Below, one piece after another: positions 1-9,317 of a stretch of 22,543 nucleotides of DNA (its first letter is position 1; each line of letters opens with the position of its first letter). The translations under genes were made by a program, and so were the position numbers. The notes beneath the pieces were generated by a model that had not been told where the DNA came from, searched no databases, and saw only the letters and a list, made by a program, of their open reading frames with translations. Location of the stretch: positions 1 to 22,543 of the forward strand of contig DATLAN010000084.1 in assembly GCA_035527455.1 (NCBI GenBank), read 5' to 3'. The stretch is from DATLAN01 sp035527455. GTDB taxonomy: Bacteria; Planctomycetota; Planctomycetia; Pirellulales; Thermoguttaceae.

Positions 1-29
1 CCACGTCCTCACCGCTCCTTCCTCGGTGC

Positions 30-58
30 TTGATTCCCCGCGAGACAAAGGGCATAAT
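30..58 (+). promoter_or_regulatory. Predicted sigma70-type promoter of the first operon
   Basis: TTGATT at 30-35 and CATAAT at 53-58 are separated by exactly 17 bp, each close to the -35 and -10 consensus. Transcription would start near 65, about 45 nt upstream of the preferred start codon at 111. It would serve the three overlapping membrane-protein genes that follow. This rests on motif match only. Confidence 0.5.
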
Positions 59-110
59 GAGGCTCAGTTCCGTTCCCTGATTTGTGTTCACCCAGAAGAA
101 GGGGGTAACT

Positions 111-677
111 ATGGCATCCGCTTCATCCGGTCTCGGCAGCCTGTCGCAGGCAGCCCGCGGTAAGAAACTGCGCACGGCTCGTGGAGTGCTTCTTTTCGTC
201 GGCATCCTGACGATCGTCGTCAACGCAGTACTCTTCACGGTGGTTGAGAGTCAAATCGACAAGGAGATCGAGAAGGAGAAGCAGGCGCTGCGACAGCGGG
301 GATTGATTGCCGATCCTGGCGAAGTGCAGAAAGTCCGAGCACAAGCGATACGGATAACACGCTTGGTCCAGGGCGTGGCCATCGGTTTGGGAGTGGTGTT
401 TGTGATTCTCGGCATCATCGTGAAACAGTTTCCCGTGGGCGCGACTCTGACGGGGCTTGTGCTATACATCGGGGCGGCCGCCGTGTTCGGGATGATCGAC
501 CCGGCGACTCTCCTAACGGGCCTCATAATAAAAGTATTCATAGTGGTCACGTTGATTTACTCGCTCCAAGCCGCGCTGGCCTATCAGCGGGAAGAGCGGG
601 AAGCCCGAATGGCGGCGTTCCAGTCCGACACACCCGTTTGGCCGGGAGTGGGTATCGATGGACAGCAGGCCGAATGA
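111..677 (+). CDS. Four-TM membrane protein of unknown function
   Basis: The protein is 188 aa from the ATG at 111, which has a strong AAGGGGG ribosome binding site a few bases upstream. A GTG at 84 in the same frame would add nine residues but has no comparable site. Four hydrophobic segments are visible at about residues 23-46, 85-104, 108-127 and 131-157. A charged, Glu/Lys-rich stretch (about 48-82) lies between the first and second. The C-terminal tail is short, polar and probably cytoplasmic. No catalytic motif is visible and I do not recognise the family. Its last 20 bp overlap the CPBP-type gene, so the two are probably translated together and may act together in the membrane. Confidence 0.75.
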   Translation: MASASSGLGSLSQAARGKKLRTARGVLLFVGILTIVVNAVLFTVVESQIDKEIEKEKQALRQRGLIADPGEVQKVRAQAIRITRLVQGVAIGLGVVFVILGIIVKQFPVGATLTGLVLYIGAAAVFGMIDPATLLTGLIIKVFIVVTLIYSLQAALAYQREEREARMAAFQSDTPVWPGVGIDGQQAE

Positions 678-1509
678 ACCGCAAGAGGCCGAAGCACCTC
701 CCGTGGAGATGCAGACGGTCGAGTGTTGGCGGTGCGGGAAGCAGATCGACCGGACGCTTGCGCGGTGCCCGTTCTGCGCCGCGCGTCCCAGATCGCTTAC
801 GCGGCCAATCCGCCCGAAGGTCACCCCGACCGCCGAAGGTCGCGCCACCGTGCGGTTGATCGTGATGTTCACGATTTTCCTGTTCATCTCGGTCATTCAC
901 GGCGTGGTCATTCAAGCGGCTCTATCGCCCGACGAGGTCGGCCGGGCGAACGACGAAGGAATGTTGTATGCCGCGCTCTTCCTCGAAGCGGTCGATACCG
1001 TATTGGTGATCATCGCGCTGGCGTGGATCTCGATTCCTCGCCGTGCCGAGCGGCCGTCTCTGGAACGGCGCGCGACCACATGGCTGATGTCGCTGCCTGT
1101 GTTGACTGTCGTGTTCTTGATCAATTATTGGTACCACTGGTATCTCCGCGAGGCGCTCGATCTGGAGCTGCTCGAAAGCCCGCTTGCCGGGCAGACCGAT
1201 CTGTTGCCGCTGTGGATTGCGGTCATCTGCCTGCAGCCGGCGGTGATCGAGGAGCTGTTCTTCCGCTACCTGGGGCTGGGCGTACTGCGCAACGTGATGG
1301 GCGTCCATGGCGCCGTGCTGGTTTCTTCGTTGATGTTCGGTCTGGCGCACATCTACGTTCCGCTGAGCATTCCCGTCATGATCCTGCTGGGGATCGTGTT
1401 CGGCTACGCCCGGTTGGCCAGCGGCTCGCTGGTGCTGCCGATGATGATGCACGGGCTGCACAACGCGGCCGTGATGGCCGCTGAATGGTATTCGGTACAC
1501 GCAGTATGA
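658..1509 (+). CDS. CPBP-family intramembrane metalloprotease with N-terminal zinc ribbon
   Basis: The 283-aa protein joins a CxxC...CxxC zinc ribbon (Cys 23, 26, 37, 40) to a multi-pass membrane domain. The membrane part carries the three CPBP/Abi signatures: EExxxR (E198, E199, R203), FxxxH (F227, H231) and HxxxN (H265, N269). These residues are thought to bind a metal and attack a peptide bond within the membrane in the Rce1-like family. Bacterial members cleave membrane peptides, mature bacteriocins or give immunity; the substrate here is unknown. All the signature residues are present, so the protein should be active. It overlaps the preceding gene by 20 bp and the next by 4 bp (ATGA), which points to tight co-translation. 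The zinc ribbon may bind a partner. Confidence 0.88.
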   Translation: MDSRPNEPQEAEAPPVEMQTVECWRCGKQIDRTLARCPFCAARPRSLTRPIRPKVTPTAEGRATVRLIVMFTIFLFISVIHGVVIQAALSPDEVGRANDEGMLYAALFLEAVDTVLVIIALAWISIPRRAERPSLERRATTWLMSLPVLTVVFLINYWYHWYLREALDLELLESPLAGQTDLLPLWIAVICLQPAVIEELFFRYLGLGVLRNVMGVHGAVLVSSLMFGLAHIYVPLSIPVMILLGIVFGYARLASGSLVLPMMMHGLHNAAVMAAEWYSVHAV

Positions 1510-2495
1510 CGTCTCAAAGCATCACCTCCGACCGTCCGTTTCCTACGGCAGTCTTGATTCTCTCGGTCTGCGGGCTGGGCCTGCTGGCGGCTGCGGCGGC
1601 CACGGGCATCCTGCAATTCGCCGTGGGGGCCGTCTTGCCGTTGGCGTTGGCCATCGGCCTGTTTTTCGCAAGGACGGGAGATTTTGTCGCGGAGATGACC
1701 GAAAGCGGCCTGTCCCTGACGAGCCTCGGCACGGAAATCGCCTATCAGGACATCGAATCGCTGAACCTGGCCGGCGCGCCGCAAGACCCTCACGTTGCGC
1801 GATTGAAGACGGGCCCCTTGACGTTGGTCTTCCGGCATCGGTCGGTCGAGATCCCCGGCCGGTTGAACGTGCCCGTCGAGGAACTCTACCGGCACTTATT
1901 GGAGCGGATTCCCACGGCGGGCAGCCGCCAGGTTCATCCCGATCTGGCCGGATACCTGCGCGAGCAAGAGGAGACGTTCGGCGCCGATCGCGTCGCGACC
2001 TTCGTGAGCCGTTCGCGCATGGGATGCCGGCCTTCGAAGCGCGGCGGAAAGGCGGTCGGTCTGGCACTTCTGGTCACCGCCATCGCTTGGTTCGTGGCCC
2101 CGCTGGTCGTGAAGATGGGGCAGGATGCGAAAGGGGGGTGGATCGGATGTGGGGTCTTGCTGGCGATTGCTGGTTTCAGCGTTTGGCTCGGCTGCAAATT
2201 GGCTGAACGTCACCCGGCGACGAGAATTCGTCAGAAAGGCAAGTGCAGCCTGATCATCAGTCCGGTGGGCATCGCCATGGTACAGGGCGACTTGAGCGGC
2301 CGGCTTCGATGGGACGAGATTCGCAACATCCGCTTGGGCAAGCGTCCCCGAGGCGTTTACCTGACCGGCGCCCAAGTCCCAGCAGGCGGTCTTTCCGTCT
2401 ACGTGGAAGGAGCCGTGATTCACATCGCCGACATCTACGATCGCCCGCTGCCGATCATCCATGCGCTGATCCAGCGCAATTGGCAGCCGGCTTGA
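1506..2495 (+). CDS. Membrane protein with two hydrophobic pairs and PH-like segments
   Basis: The start is placed at 1506 because its ATG overlaps the TGA of the CPBP gene in an ATGA junction, typical of translational coupling. An in-frame ATG at 1485 lies deeper inside the upstream gene. The protein is 329 aa. It has a TM pair at about 13-55, a soluble stretch of roughly 125 residues, a second TM pair at about 183-230, and a soluble C-terminal domain. Both soluble parts contain an alternating beta pattern ending in a short hydrophobic-acidic motif (YQDIESL near 80-86, WDEIRNI near 269-275). This resembles bacterial PH-like domains, which is a fold-level guess. No enzyme motif is seen. It is the last gene of the three-gene operon. 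Confidence 0.72.
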   Translation: MTSQSITSDRPFPTAVLILSVCGLGLLAAAAATGILQFAVGAVLPLALAIGLFFARTGDFVAEMTESGLSLTSLGTEIAYQDIESLNLAGAPQDPHVARLKTGPLTLVFRHRSVEIPGRLNVPVEELYRHLLERIPTAGSRQVHPDLAGYLREQEETFGADRVATFVSRSRMGCRPSKRGGKAVGLALLVTAIAWFVAPLVVKMGQDAKGGWIGCGVLLAIAGFSVWLGCKLAERHPATRIRQKGKCSLIISPVGIAMVQGDLSGRLRWDEIRNIRLGKRPRGVYLTGAQVPAGGLSVYVEGAVIHIADIYDRPLPIIHALIQRNWQPA

Positions 2496-2542
2496 TCCCT
2501 CCGTCTCATACTGGCCGGCATGGGGTTCCCCGCAGGTTGACA

Positions 2543-2570
2543 TTGACCCGCGCCGGCCATCCATTACAAT
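2543..2570 (+). promoter_or_regulatory. Predicted sigma70-type promoter of lysS
   Basis: TTGACC at 2543-2548 and TACAAT at 2565-2570 are spaced 16 bp apart. A further TTGACA lies just upstream at 2537-2542 but at poor spacing. The predicted transcription start near 2577 leaves a leader of about 48 nt before the lysS ATG at 2625. It is the only good match in the 129-nt gap. Confidence 0.5.
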
Positions 2571-2624
2571 GCCGCGACGCCTTATTCTGCACCCTCGGGA
2601 CCGCATCGACGCTGAAATCCTGGC

Positions 2625-4160
2625 ATGAATACACCCACCGACGACAAATCCGCCAAAGGGGCCGCTGCTCTGGAAGCCGCGCGCAGGGAAAAACTGCGTA
2701 AAATAGAGGAAATGGGAATCGACCCCTGGGGCGGACGATTCGACGACCATATCCCCATCGGCCAAATCAGGGATCGAGAGAACGAGATTGTCGTTCACCC
2801 GCTGGAGGAGGGACAACGTTCGCCCGAGCAGACGGGACCCAAGGTCCGGGCCGCCGGGCGGATCGTCTTGCAGCGAAAAGCCGGAAAACTGATCTTCGTC
2901 GATATCCTCGACTGGACCGGCAAGGTCCAATTGTTGCTCGGCAAGAACCAGATCGGCGAAAGCAACTGGGCCTTGGCCCAGTGTCTCGACCTGGGCGATC
3001 TGATCGGCGTCGACGGGGAACTGAGACGCACCCGAACCGGCGAGTTGACGATCTTCGCCGAAGATCTCCATTTCCTCTCCAAGTCGATCGCCACGCCGCC
3101 GGACAAGCACAGCGGCCTGAACGATCCCGAGCTGCGCCAACGGATGCGGTATCTCGACCTGATCCACACCGACGGCGCACTCGAGCGGTTCCTCCACCGC
3201 ACCAAGATCGTCCACTCGATCCGCAACACGCTTTCCCGCGAAGGTTTCGTCGAAGTCGAGGGGCCCACGCTGCACGCGATCGCCGGCGGGGCCGCCGCCC
3301 GGCCGTTTACCACCCACCACAACGCGCTGGACATCGACCTGTTCCTGCGGATCGCCCTGGAGCTGCACCTGAAGCGACTGCTGGTCGGCGGCGTCGAACG
3401 GGTGTACGAACTCGGCCGCGTCTATCGCAACGAGGGGATCAGCCCGCAGCACAACCCCGAGTTCACCATGCTCGAGGTCTACCAGGCCTACGGGAACTAC
3501 GAGACGATGATGGACCTGACCGAGAAGCTCATCGTCGAGGCGATCCGGACGACCGGCCAGGACCTGAAGCTCCCCTGGGGCGGGCGGCAGATCGATTTCA
3601 CCCCGCCGTTCGCCCGCAAGACCTATGACGCGCTGTTCGCCGAGCACACGGGCGTCGAGCCGGGCGACGCGGAGGCGGTCACAGCGTTCGCGTACGATAT
3701 GGGCTTGGAGACCAAGGGCAAGCACATCGACGTGATCAAGAACGAGGTCTTCGAGGCCAAGGTCGAGGACGCCCTGTCGGGCCCGATCTTCGTGATGGAC
3801 TATCCGGCCAGCATCTGCCCTTTGACCAAACGCAAGCGCGACAACCCGGCGGTGGCCGAGCGGTTCGAGCTGTACATTGCGGGCATGGAGCTGGCCAACG
3901 CGTACACGGAGCTGAACGATCCCGACTTGCAGGAAGCGCTTTTCAGCCGGCAGTTGGAAGGCTTGGCCGAAGAGGACTCGATGGCCCGGATGGATCACGA
4001 TTTCCTCCGTGCGTTGCGTCACGCGATGCCCCCGGCCGGCGGTCTGGGGGTCGGCATCGACCGGCTGGCCATGGTGTTGACCAATTCGCAGACCATCCGC
4101 GAGGTAATCCTCTTCCCGCTGCTGCGACCGGAGGCAGGAACGAGGAATGATGAATTATGA
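2625..4160 (+). CDS. lysS: Lysyl-tRNA synthetase, class II
   Basis: The 511-aa length is normal for bacterial LysS, which charges tRNA-Lys with lysine using ATP in the cytoplasm. An OB-fold anticodon-binding domain occupies about residues 74-155. The class II catalytic core follows, with motif 2 at about 266-285 (RVYRNEGIS...HNPEFT) and motif 3 at 472-484 (GGLGVGIDRLAMV). All the expected ATP- and lysine-binding elements seem present. The N-terminal 20 residues are weakly conserved in type. The last eight residues (AGTRNDEL) and the stop codon fall inside a heptamer repeat array, so the original C-terminus probably ended near the conserved FPLLRPE and was altered by the repeat. The gene has its own predicted promoter. 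Confidence 0.97.
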   Translation: MNTPTDDKSAKGAAALEAARREKLRKIEEMGIDPWGGRFDDHIPIGQIRDRENEIVVHPLEEGQRSPEQTGPKVRAAGRIVLQRKAGKLIFVDILDWTGKVQLLLGKNQIGESNWALAQCLDLGDLIGVDGELRRTRTGELTIFAEDLHFLSKSIATPPDKHSGLNDPELRQRMRYLDLIHTDGALERFLHRTKIVHSIRNTLSREGFVEVEGPTLHAIAGGAAARPFTTHHNALDIDLFLRIALELHLKRLLVGGVERVYELGRVYRNEGISPQHNPEFTMLEVYQAYGNYETMMDLTEKLIVEAIRTTGQDLKLPWGGRQIDFTPPFARKTYDALFAEHTGVEPGDAEAVTAFAYDMGLETKGKHIDVIKNEVFEAKVEDALSGPIFVMDYPASICPLTKRKRDNPAVAERFELYIAGMELANAYTELNDPDLQEALFSRQLEGLAEEDSMARMDHDFLRALRHAMPPAGGLGVGIDRLAMVLTNSQTIREVILFPLLRPEAGTRNDEL

Positions 4161-4204
4161 ATGAGGAATGAAGAGGGAATGACGAATGACGAATGACGAA
4201 TGAT
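4145..4204. repeat. Heptamer tandem array, GAATGAC type
   Basis: Eight units of a 7-bp repeat (GAATGAT, GAATTAT, GAATGAG, GAATGAA, then GAATGAC three times and GAATGAT) are interrupted once by four bases at 4173-4176. The array begins inside the lysS coding region and contains its stop codon (4158-4160). Confidence 0.9.
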
Positions 4205-4231
4205 GCGCCCACTCTGCGAAGCCGCAAGCGG

Positions 4232-4273
4232 CACTCACCACTCACCACTCTCCACTACCCACTACCCACTGCC
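4232..4273. repeat. Heptamer tandem array, CACTCAC type
   Basis: Six consecutive 7-bp units (CACTCAC twice, CACTCTC, CACTACC twice, CACTGCC) run without a break and end on the base before the ATG of the permease gene. They replace any Shine-Dalgarno sequence at that start, so initiation there must rely on something else or on an unstructured leader. Confidence 0.9.
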
Positions 4274-5903
4274 ATGTACAAACTCCTCCTCTGTTGGCGT
4301 TATCTCCGTACGCGATACATTGCCCTGGCGTCGATCATGAGCGTGATGCTGGGGGTGGCGACGATGATCGTGGTCAACAGCGTGATGGCCGGGTTTACGC
4401 ACGAGATGCAGGACCGCATCCACGGCATCCTTTCCGACGTGACCATCGAGTGCCACAGCCTGGAAGGCATGCCCGATCTGAACGACCTGGAGTTCTTCCC
4501 GCCGGAGGGCGACCGGCGGCGGACGGTCCGGGAGCGGATCGAGCGGACCGTCGGCGATCGGATCGAGGGGATGACGGCCACGGTCATCGTGCCGGCGATG
4601 CTCAGCTATCAACACGGCGGCCGCTGGGTCACCCGCCAGGTCCAGGTGATCGGGATCGATGAGAAGACGCAGAGCCAGGTGAGCGATTTCGGTAAGTACC
4701 TGCAGCATCCCGAGAACCGCCAGCAGATGGAATTCCGGCTTCGCGAGGGCGGTTACGACACCCGCGATCATCAAACCGGGCCGGATGCGCCGGAGAGGGT
4801 AGAAATGCGCAACGCCGGCTGGGCCCATCGCCGGGCGAAGTTCGCAGGGCAGCAACTCATGCCGACCGGCCTTCAGTCGAGCGGGCCGTCCGAGAACTTC
4901 CGACCGGATCCCTTCCAGCGGCACCAGCAAATGGCGGCCCGGCAGGAGGGTCCTGCCTTGGCGCCGGCGGCAGCGCAGACCGGCCCCAACGAGAATCCCG
5001 CGGATTGGTTCCCCCCGACCGACCCGTTTGCCGCGAGAACTCCTTCATCGCAATTCGACCCGACCCGACAGACACAGCCCGGCACGGCGGTGCTGGGCAT
5101 CGCCCTGGCCAGCTTCCGGACGCCCGAGGGCGAAGAACGCTTTCTGGCCCTGCCGGGCGACGACGTGCAACTGACCATTCCCACCGCCGGCACGCCGCCG
5201 AAACCGATCAGCGACACGTTCACCGTCGTCGACTTCTATGAGAGCAAGATGAGCGAATACGATTCCAGCCTCGTATTCGTGCCGATTCAAAGACTCCAAG
5301 AGCTGCGCGGCATGAAGGGCATGGTCAGCTCGATCCAGATCAAACTCAAGCCGGGCGTCGACGCGGCGGAGGTCCGCGACCAGCTCCGGCTGAAGTTCCC
5401 CGCGGCGTACTACGGGATTCTCACCTGGCGCGACAAGCAGGGCCCGCTGCTGGCCGCCGTGCAGATGGAAACCGCCATCCTCAACGTGCTGCTGTTCCTG
5501 ATCATCACCGTCGCCGGGTTCGGCATCCTCGCCATCTTTTTGATGATCGTGGTGGAGAAGACACGGGACATCGGCATCCTCAAATCGCTGGGGGCGTCGG
5601 GCCAGGGCGTGATGGGCATCTTTCTCGCCTATGGGTTGTCTTTGGGGTTGATTGGCTCAGGGGTAGGATTGGTGTTGGGGCTGCTGTTCGTCGGGCATAT
5701 CAACCAGATCGCCGACCTGTTGGGCCGGATCACCGGCCAGAAGTTCTTCGACCCGTCGGTCTATTACTTCTATGAGATCCCCACCGTCGTCGATCCGCTG
5801 ACGGTCGCCTGGATCGTCGGCGGCGCGATCACCATCGCCGTGTTGGCCAGCGTCCTGCCGGCGCTGCGCGCGGCGCTGTTGCACCCCGTGGAGGCTCTGC
5901 GCT

Positions 5904-5911
<8 letters not shown>
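4274..5911 (+). CDS. LolC/LolE-type ABC transporter permease
   Basis: The protein is 545 aa from the ATG at 4274. The open frame continues upstream to 4193, but those 27 codons are translated repeat sequence and are rejected. TM1 is at about 15-42, followed by a large extracytoplasmic domain and three C-terminal TM helices (about 402-427, 447-473, 510-531), the type VII ABC plan of LolC/E, MacB and FtsX. The segment EKTRDIGILKSLGAS (428-442) matches the coupling helix motif of lipoprotein-releasing permeases. The external domain is enlarged by a Pro/Gln/Ala-rich stretch of about 120 residues (about 145-270) that looks disordered. The next gene encodes the partner ATPase and overlaps by 8 bp. 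Lipoprotein extraction is the likely role, but a MacB-like role is possible. Confidence 0.9.
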
Positions 5912-6788
<877 letters not shown>

Positions 6789-6836
6789 GATTTCGGACTG
6801 GGTCTGTTCTCCGGGCAGTGGTCGGGTGTCGGTGTT

Positions 6837-6906
6837 CAGTTGTCAGTTGTCAGTTTTCAGTTGTCAGTTGTCAGTTGTCAGTTGTCAGTTGTCAGTTTTC
6901 AGTTGT
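6837..6906. repeat. Heptamer tandem array, CAGTTGT type
   Basis: Ten perfect-length 7-bp units run in tandem, eight CAGTTGT and two CAGTTTT (at 6851 and 6893). They form the left edge of a larger inverted-repeat element whose right edge carries two ACAACTG and one AAAACTG units. Confidence 0.93.
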
Positions 6907-6936
6907 CACTGGACAGTGGACTTCTGCAAATGGATC

Positions 6937-6957
6937 CCCTCTCCCTCCGGGAGAGGG
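6937..6957. terminator. Strong hairpin, possible terminator
   Basis: A perfect 9-bp stem, CCCTCTCCC and GGGAGAGGG, encloses a 3-nt loop at 6946-6948. It lies about 150 nt after the ATPase stop. There is no U-run after it, so intrinsic termination is uncertain, and it may simply be part of the surrounding repeat. Confidence 0.4.
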
Positions 6958-7146
6958 TTAGGGTGAGGGCGATTCGCCGAGAAAGGTCTTGCCGCGATTG
7001 CGTGTCTTCCCTATGCCCTCACCTATGCCCCTGCCCCAGGGAGGGCGAGAGTGAATCGAGGTCTTGCAGAAGTCCACTGACAACTGACAACTGAAAACTG
7101 ACGACCGACTTCCGCTCGCCACAACCTCCAGCCATCGAACAATGCC

Positions 7147-8004
7147 ATGTCCTTGAAGGTCTTCATCAACGGAACCCTGTACGACAAGGACGACGCGAAG
7201 ATCAGCGTCTACGATCACGGTCTGCTCTACGGCGACGGTGTCTTCGAGGGCATCCGCAGCTATGGCGGCAAGGTGTTTCGCTTGAAGGAGCATCTCGACC
7301 GGCTTTGGGATTCGGCCAAGGCCATTTGGCTGGAGATTCCGATTACCAAGCGGCAGATGGCCCGGGCGATCGAGGGCACGCTGGCCGAGAACGGCATCGA
7401 GGACGGCTACATCCGCGTGCTGGTCACCCGGGGCGTCGGAACTTTGGGGCTCGATCCGAACCGCTGCAGCGATCCGCAGGTGATCGTGATCGCCGACCGC
7501 ATCGAGCTGTATCCTCCCGAGCTGTACGAAAAGGGTCTGGAGATCATCACCGTCAGCACGGTCCGCAACCATCCGGCGACGTTGAACCCGCGGATCAAGT
7601 CGCTGAATTATCTCAACAACATTCTGGCCAAGATCGAGGGCCTGCAGGCCGGCTGCATCGAGGCGTTGATGCTCAACCACAGGGGCGAGGTGGCCGAGTG
7701 TACCGGCGACAACATCTTCCTGGTTCGCAACGGCCGGATCGCCACGCCGCCGAACGAGGCCGGCATCCTCGAGGGCATCACGCGCGACGCCGTGATCGGT
7801 CTGGCACGCGAGCAGGGCATCGAGGTCCGCGAGGTCCCCTTGACCAGGCACGACGTCTACATCGCCGACGAGTGTTTCCTGACCGGCACGGCGGCGGAAG
7901 TCGTGCCCGTGGTGAAGGTCGACAGCCGCACCATCGGCGACGGCACGCCGGGCAAGACCACCCGCCGGTTGATGGAGCGGTTCAGGGAGTTGACGCGGAG
8001 CTGA
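7147..8004 (+). CDS. ilvE: Branched-chain amino acid aminotransferase
   Basis: This PLP enzyme (fold type IV) transfers amino groups between glutamate and the keto acids of leucine, isoleucine and valine. The 285-aa length fits the short IlvE/DAAT group. The N-terminal YDHGLLYGDGVFEGIR motif (22-37) is diagnostic. Catalytic Lys151 sits in RIKSLNYLNN, AECTGDNIF lies at 183-191, the PLP-phosphate loop EGITRD at 209-214, and TGTAAEV at 246-252. D-amino acid transaminase or aminodeoxychorismate lyase belong to the same fold, but the motif set favours IlvE. An alternative ATG is at 7142 in another frame. No clear Shine-Dalgarno sequence precedes 7147, which lies 46 nt after the repeat element. The gene seems to stand alone. 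Confidence 0.9.
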   Translation: MSLKVFINGTLYDKDDAKISVYDHGLLYGDGVFEGIRSYGGKVFRLKEHLDRLWDSAKAIWLEIPITKRQMARAIEGTLAENGIEDGYIRVLVTRGVGTLGLDPNRCSDPQVIVIADRIELYPPELYEKGLEIITVSTVRNHPATLNPRIKSLNYLNNILAKIEGLQAGCIEALMLNHRGEVAECTGDNIFLVRNGRIATPPNEAGILEGITRDAVIGLAREQGIEVREVPLTRHDVYIADECFLTGTAAEVVPVVKVDSRTIGDGTPGKTTRRLMERFRELTRS

Positions 8005-8053
8005 GCCGAAGCACGCAGGTAGGCTTCCGAATCCGGCAAGGGGGGAACGCTTC

Positions 8054-9316
8054 ATGGCCGAGAAGCCGGTTCGTCGAAAACTGCCTTGGTGGAAGAAACT
8101 GCTCTTCACGACGGCCGTCTTCCTGCCGGTCTTGCTCGTGATCGAGGCGGGCATGCGGATCTGCGGCGAGGGTCCGGCGATACCCGTGGTGCCAGCCGAG
8201 GTTGATGCGCAAGAACCTCCGACGAAACCACGGGAACTCAACGCGTTCGAGTACTTCACGATCTGCGACGCGCATCTCGGCTTCTGCAACTACCCCAACG
8301 GTGACTTCCGCTCGCCGTACATCGTCGGAAACCCCGTAAGCACGACCGACAAGTTCGGCTATCGCAACGGCTACGGCTGGACGGCCGAGGGCGACTCGCC
8401 GATCGTGCTCTTCGTGGGCGATTCGATCACGTTCGCTTCCGAGGTCAACGACGACCAGACCGGCCCCTCGGAAGTCGCCAGGCTGCTGGCGGAGGAGGAG
8501 TTCGACGTCCGCGTGCTCAACGCCGGGGTCCGCGGCTTCGGCACCGTGCAGTCGAAGCGGATGCTCGCGGAGTGCTTCGAGCGATTCGCGAACATCGTAG
8601 CGGTCGTTTATACTCATTGTGGAAACGACCTGGAGGAAAACGTGGTCCCCAACCTGCGCAATCCGGCCCGGGCCCCGGTGATGCTCCGCGACGACGCGAC
8701 GGGCGAGTTTCGCGAAGTCGACGTGGCCGAGTTGGCGGTGCCGCCGGGCCGGAATTTCCTCGGTTGGAAACCGGAGCCGCTGCCGCCCAGGACCCCGACG
8801 GCGTTGGAAAGGGCGGCCGTCTGGATCGAGGAGCACTCGGCACTGGGCCACTTCTTTCTCTCGGGGTGGCGGAAGATCGAAGAGGAATTCGACTTGCGCG
8901 AGTACGAATTCCCCAGCGGAAAGCATTTCGTGCCCGTCTCGGAGTACGCGAAGTGGAACACCTGGGCAGGGCGCCACGGCGGCGAGGAGGTTTTGCAGCG
9001 GCTGGTCGTCGAGATGGACCGGATCTGCCGCGAGCACGGGGCGGCCTTCCTGACGACCACCTACGCCGACGGCTCCGAACTCGAAGCGGCCGAGATGATC
9101 GCAAGGATATGCGCGGCGGTGGACGTGCCGTTCGTCGATTCGAAACCTGCCTTCCGGGGCCCGTGGCGTTTCTATTCCGCCTTGCGCACCGACGGCACGT
9201 ACGATCCGCATTACGGCCCCGAGGGTACGAAAACGTACGCCGTGGCGTTGGCTCCCGCGTTGAAACAAGTCCTGCGGTCGCAGGGAATCGCCTCGAAGCA
9301 GACTGCCGAACCTTAG
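8054..9316 (+). CDS. Membrane-anchored SGNH/GDSL-type hydrolase
   Basis: The 420-aa protein has a basic N-terminus and one hydrophobic segment (about 16-34) that should anchor it with the enzyme outside the cytoplasm. SGNH blocks are in order: GDSIT with nucleophile Ser124, NAGVRGFG with Gly158, and CGNDLEEN with Asn191. Near the end comes DPHYGPEGTK, where D384 and H386 are candidates for the acid-base pair, although the spacing is tighter than the usual DxxH. Such enzymes deacylate or transfer acyl groups on polysaccharides, lipids or peptidoglycan; the substrate cannot be read here. Start 8054 follows an AAGGGGGG ribosome binding site. It lies 49 nt after ilvE and could be co-transcribed. 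Its stop codon abuts a repeat element. Confidence 0.82.
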   Translation: MAEKPVRRKLPWWKKLLFTTAVFLPVLLVIEAGMRICGEGPAIPVVPAEVDAQEPPTKPRELNAFEYFTICDAHLGFCNYPNGDFRSPYIVGNPVSTTDKFGYRNGYGWTAEGDSPIVLFVGDSITFASEVNDDQTGPSEVARLLAEEEFDVRVLNAGVRGFGTVQSKRMLAECFERFANIVAVVYTHCGNDLEENVVPNLRNPARAPVMLRDDATGEFREVDVAELAVPPGRNFLGWKPEPLPPRTPTALERAAVWIEEHSALGHFFLSGWRKIEEEFDLREYEFPSGKHFVPVSEYAKWNTWAGRHGGEEVLQRLVVEMDRICREHGAAFLTTTYADGSELEAAEMIARICAAVDVPFVDSKPAFRGPWRFYSALRTDGTYDPHYGPEGTKTYAVALAPALKQVLRSQGIASKQTAEP

Positions 9317-9317
9317 A

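Larger units (their letters stand above)
6837..7100. repeat. Inverted-repeat element built on heptamer edges
   Basis: Outer edges are heptamer arrays in opposite orientation (6837-6906 and 7080-7100). Inside them a perfect 16-bp inverted pair, CAGTGGACTTCTGCAA at 6914-6929 and its complement at 7064-7079, is followed by C/T-rich and G-rich segments that also mirror each other loosely. The element fills most of the 358-nt gap between the ATPase gene and the aminotransferase gene. No transposase frame lies within it, so it looks like a non-autonomous element. Read on either strand it gives similar junk peptides, which explains open frames in the area. Confidence 0.75.

Noticed and set aside
54..70. 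Shared ATGAGGCTCAGTTC at the left edge and at 20208
   Set aside because: A 14-base match between two sites is expected about once by chance in 22 kb, and the flanks do not align.
1896..4022. 708-aa minus-strand open frame
   Set aside because: It lies antisense to lysS and the preceding gene. Its composition is that of a high-GC shadow frame, it has no recognisable domain, and lysS on the other strand is certain.
4193..4273. N-terminal extension of the permease
   Set aside because: The 27 extra residues are translated from the heptamer arrays, and the family-like sequence starts at MYKLLLCWRYL.
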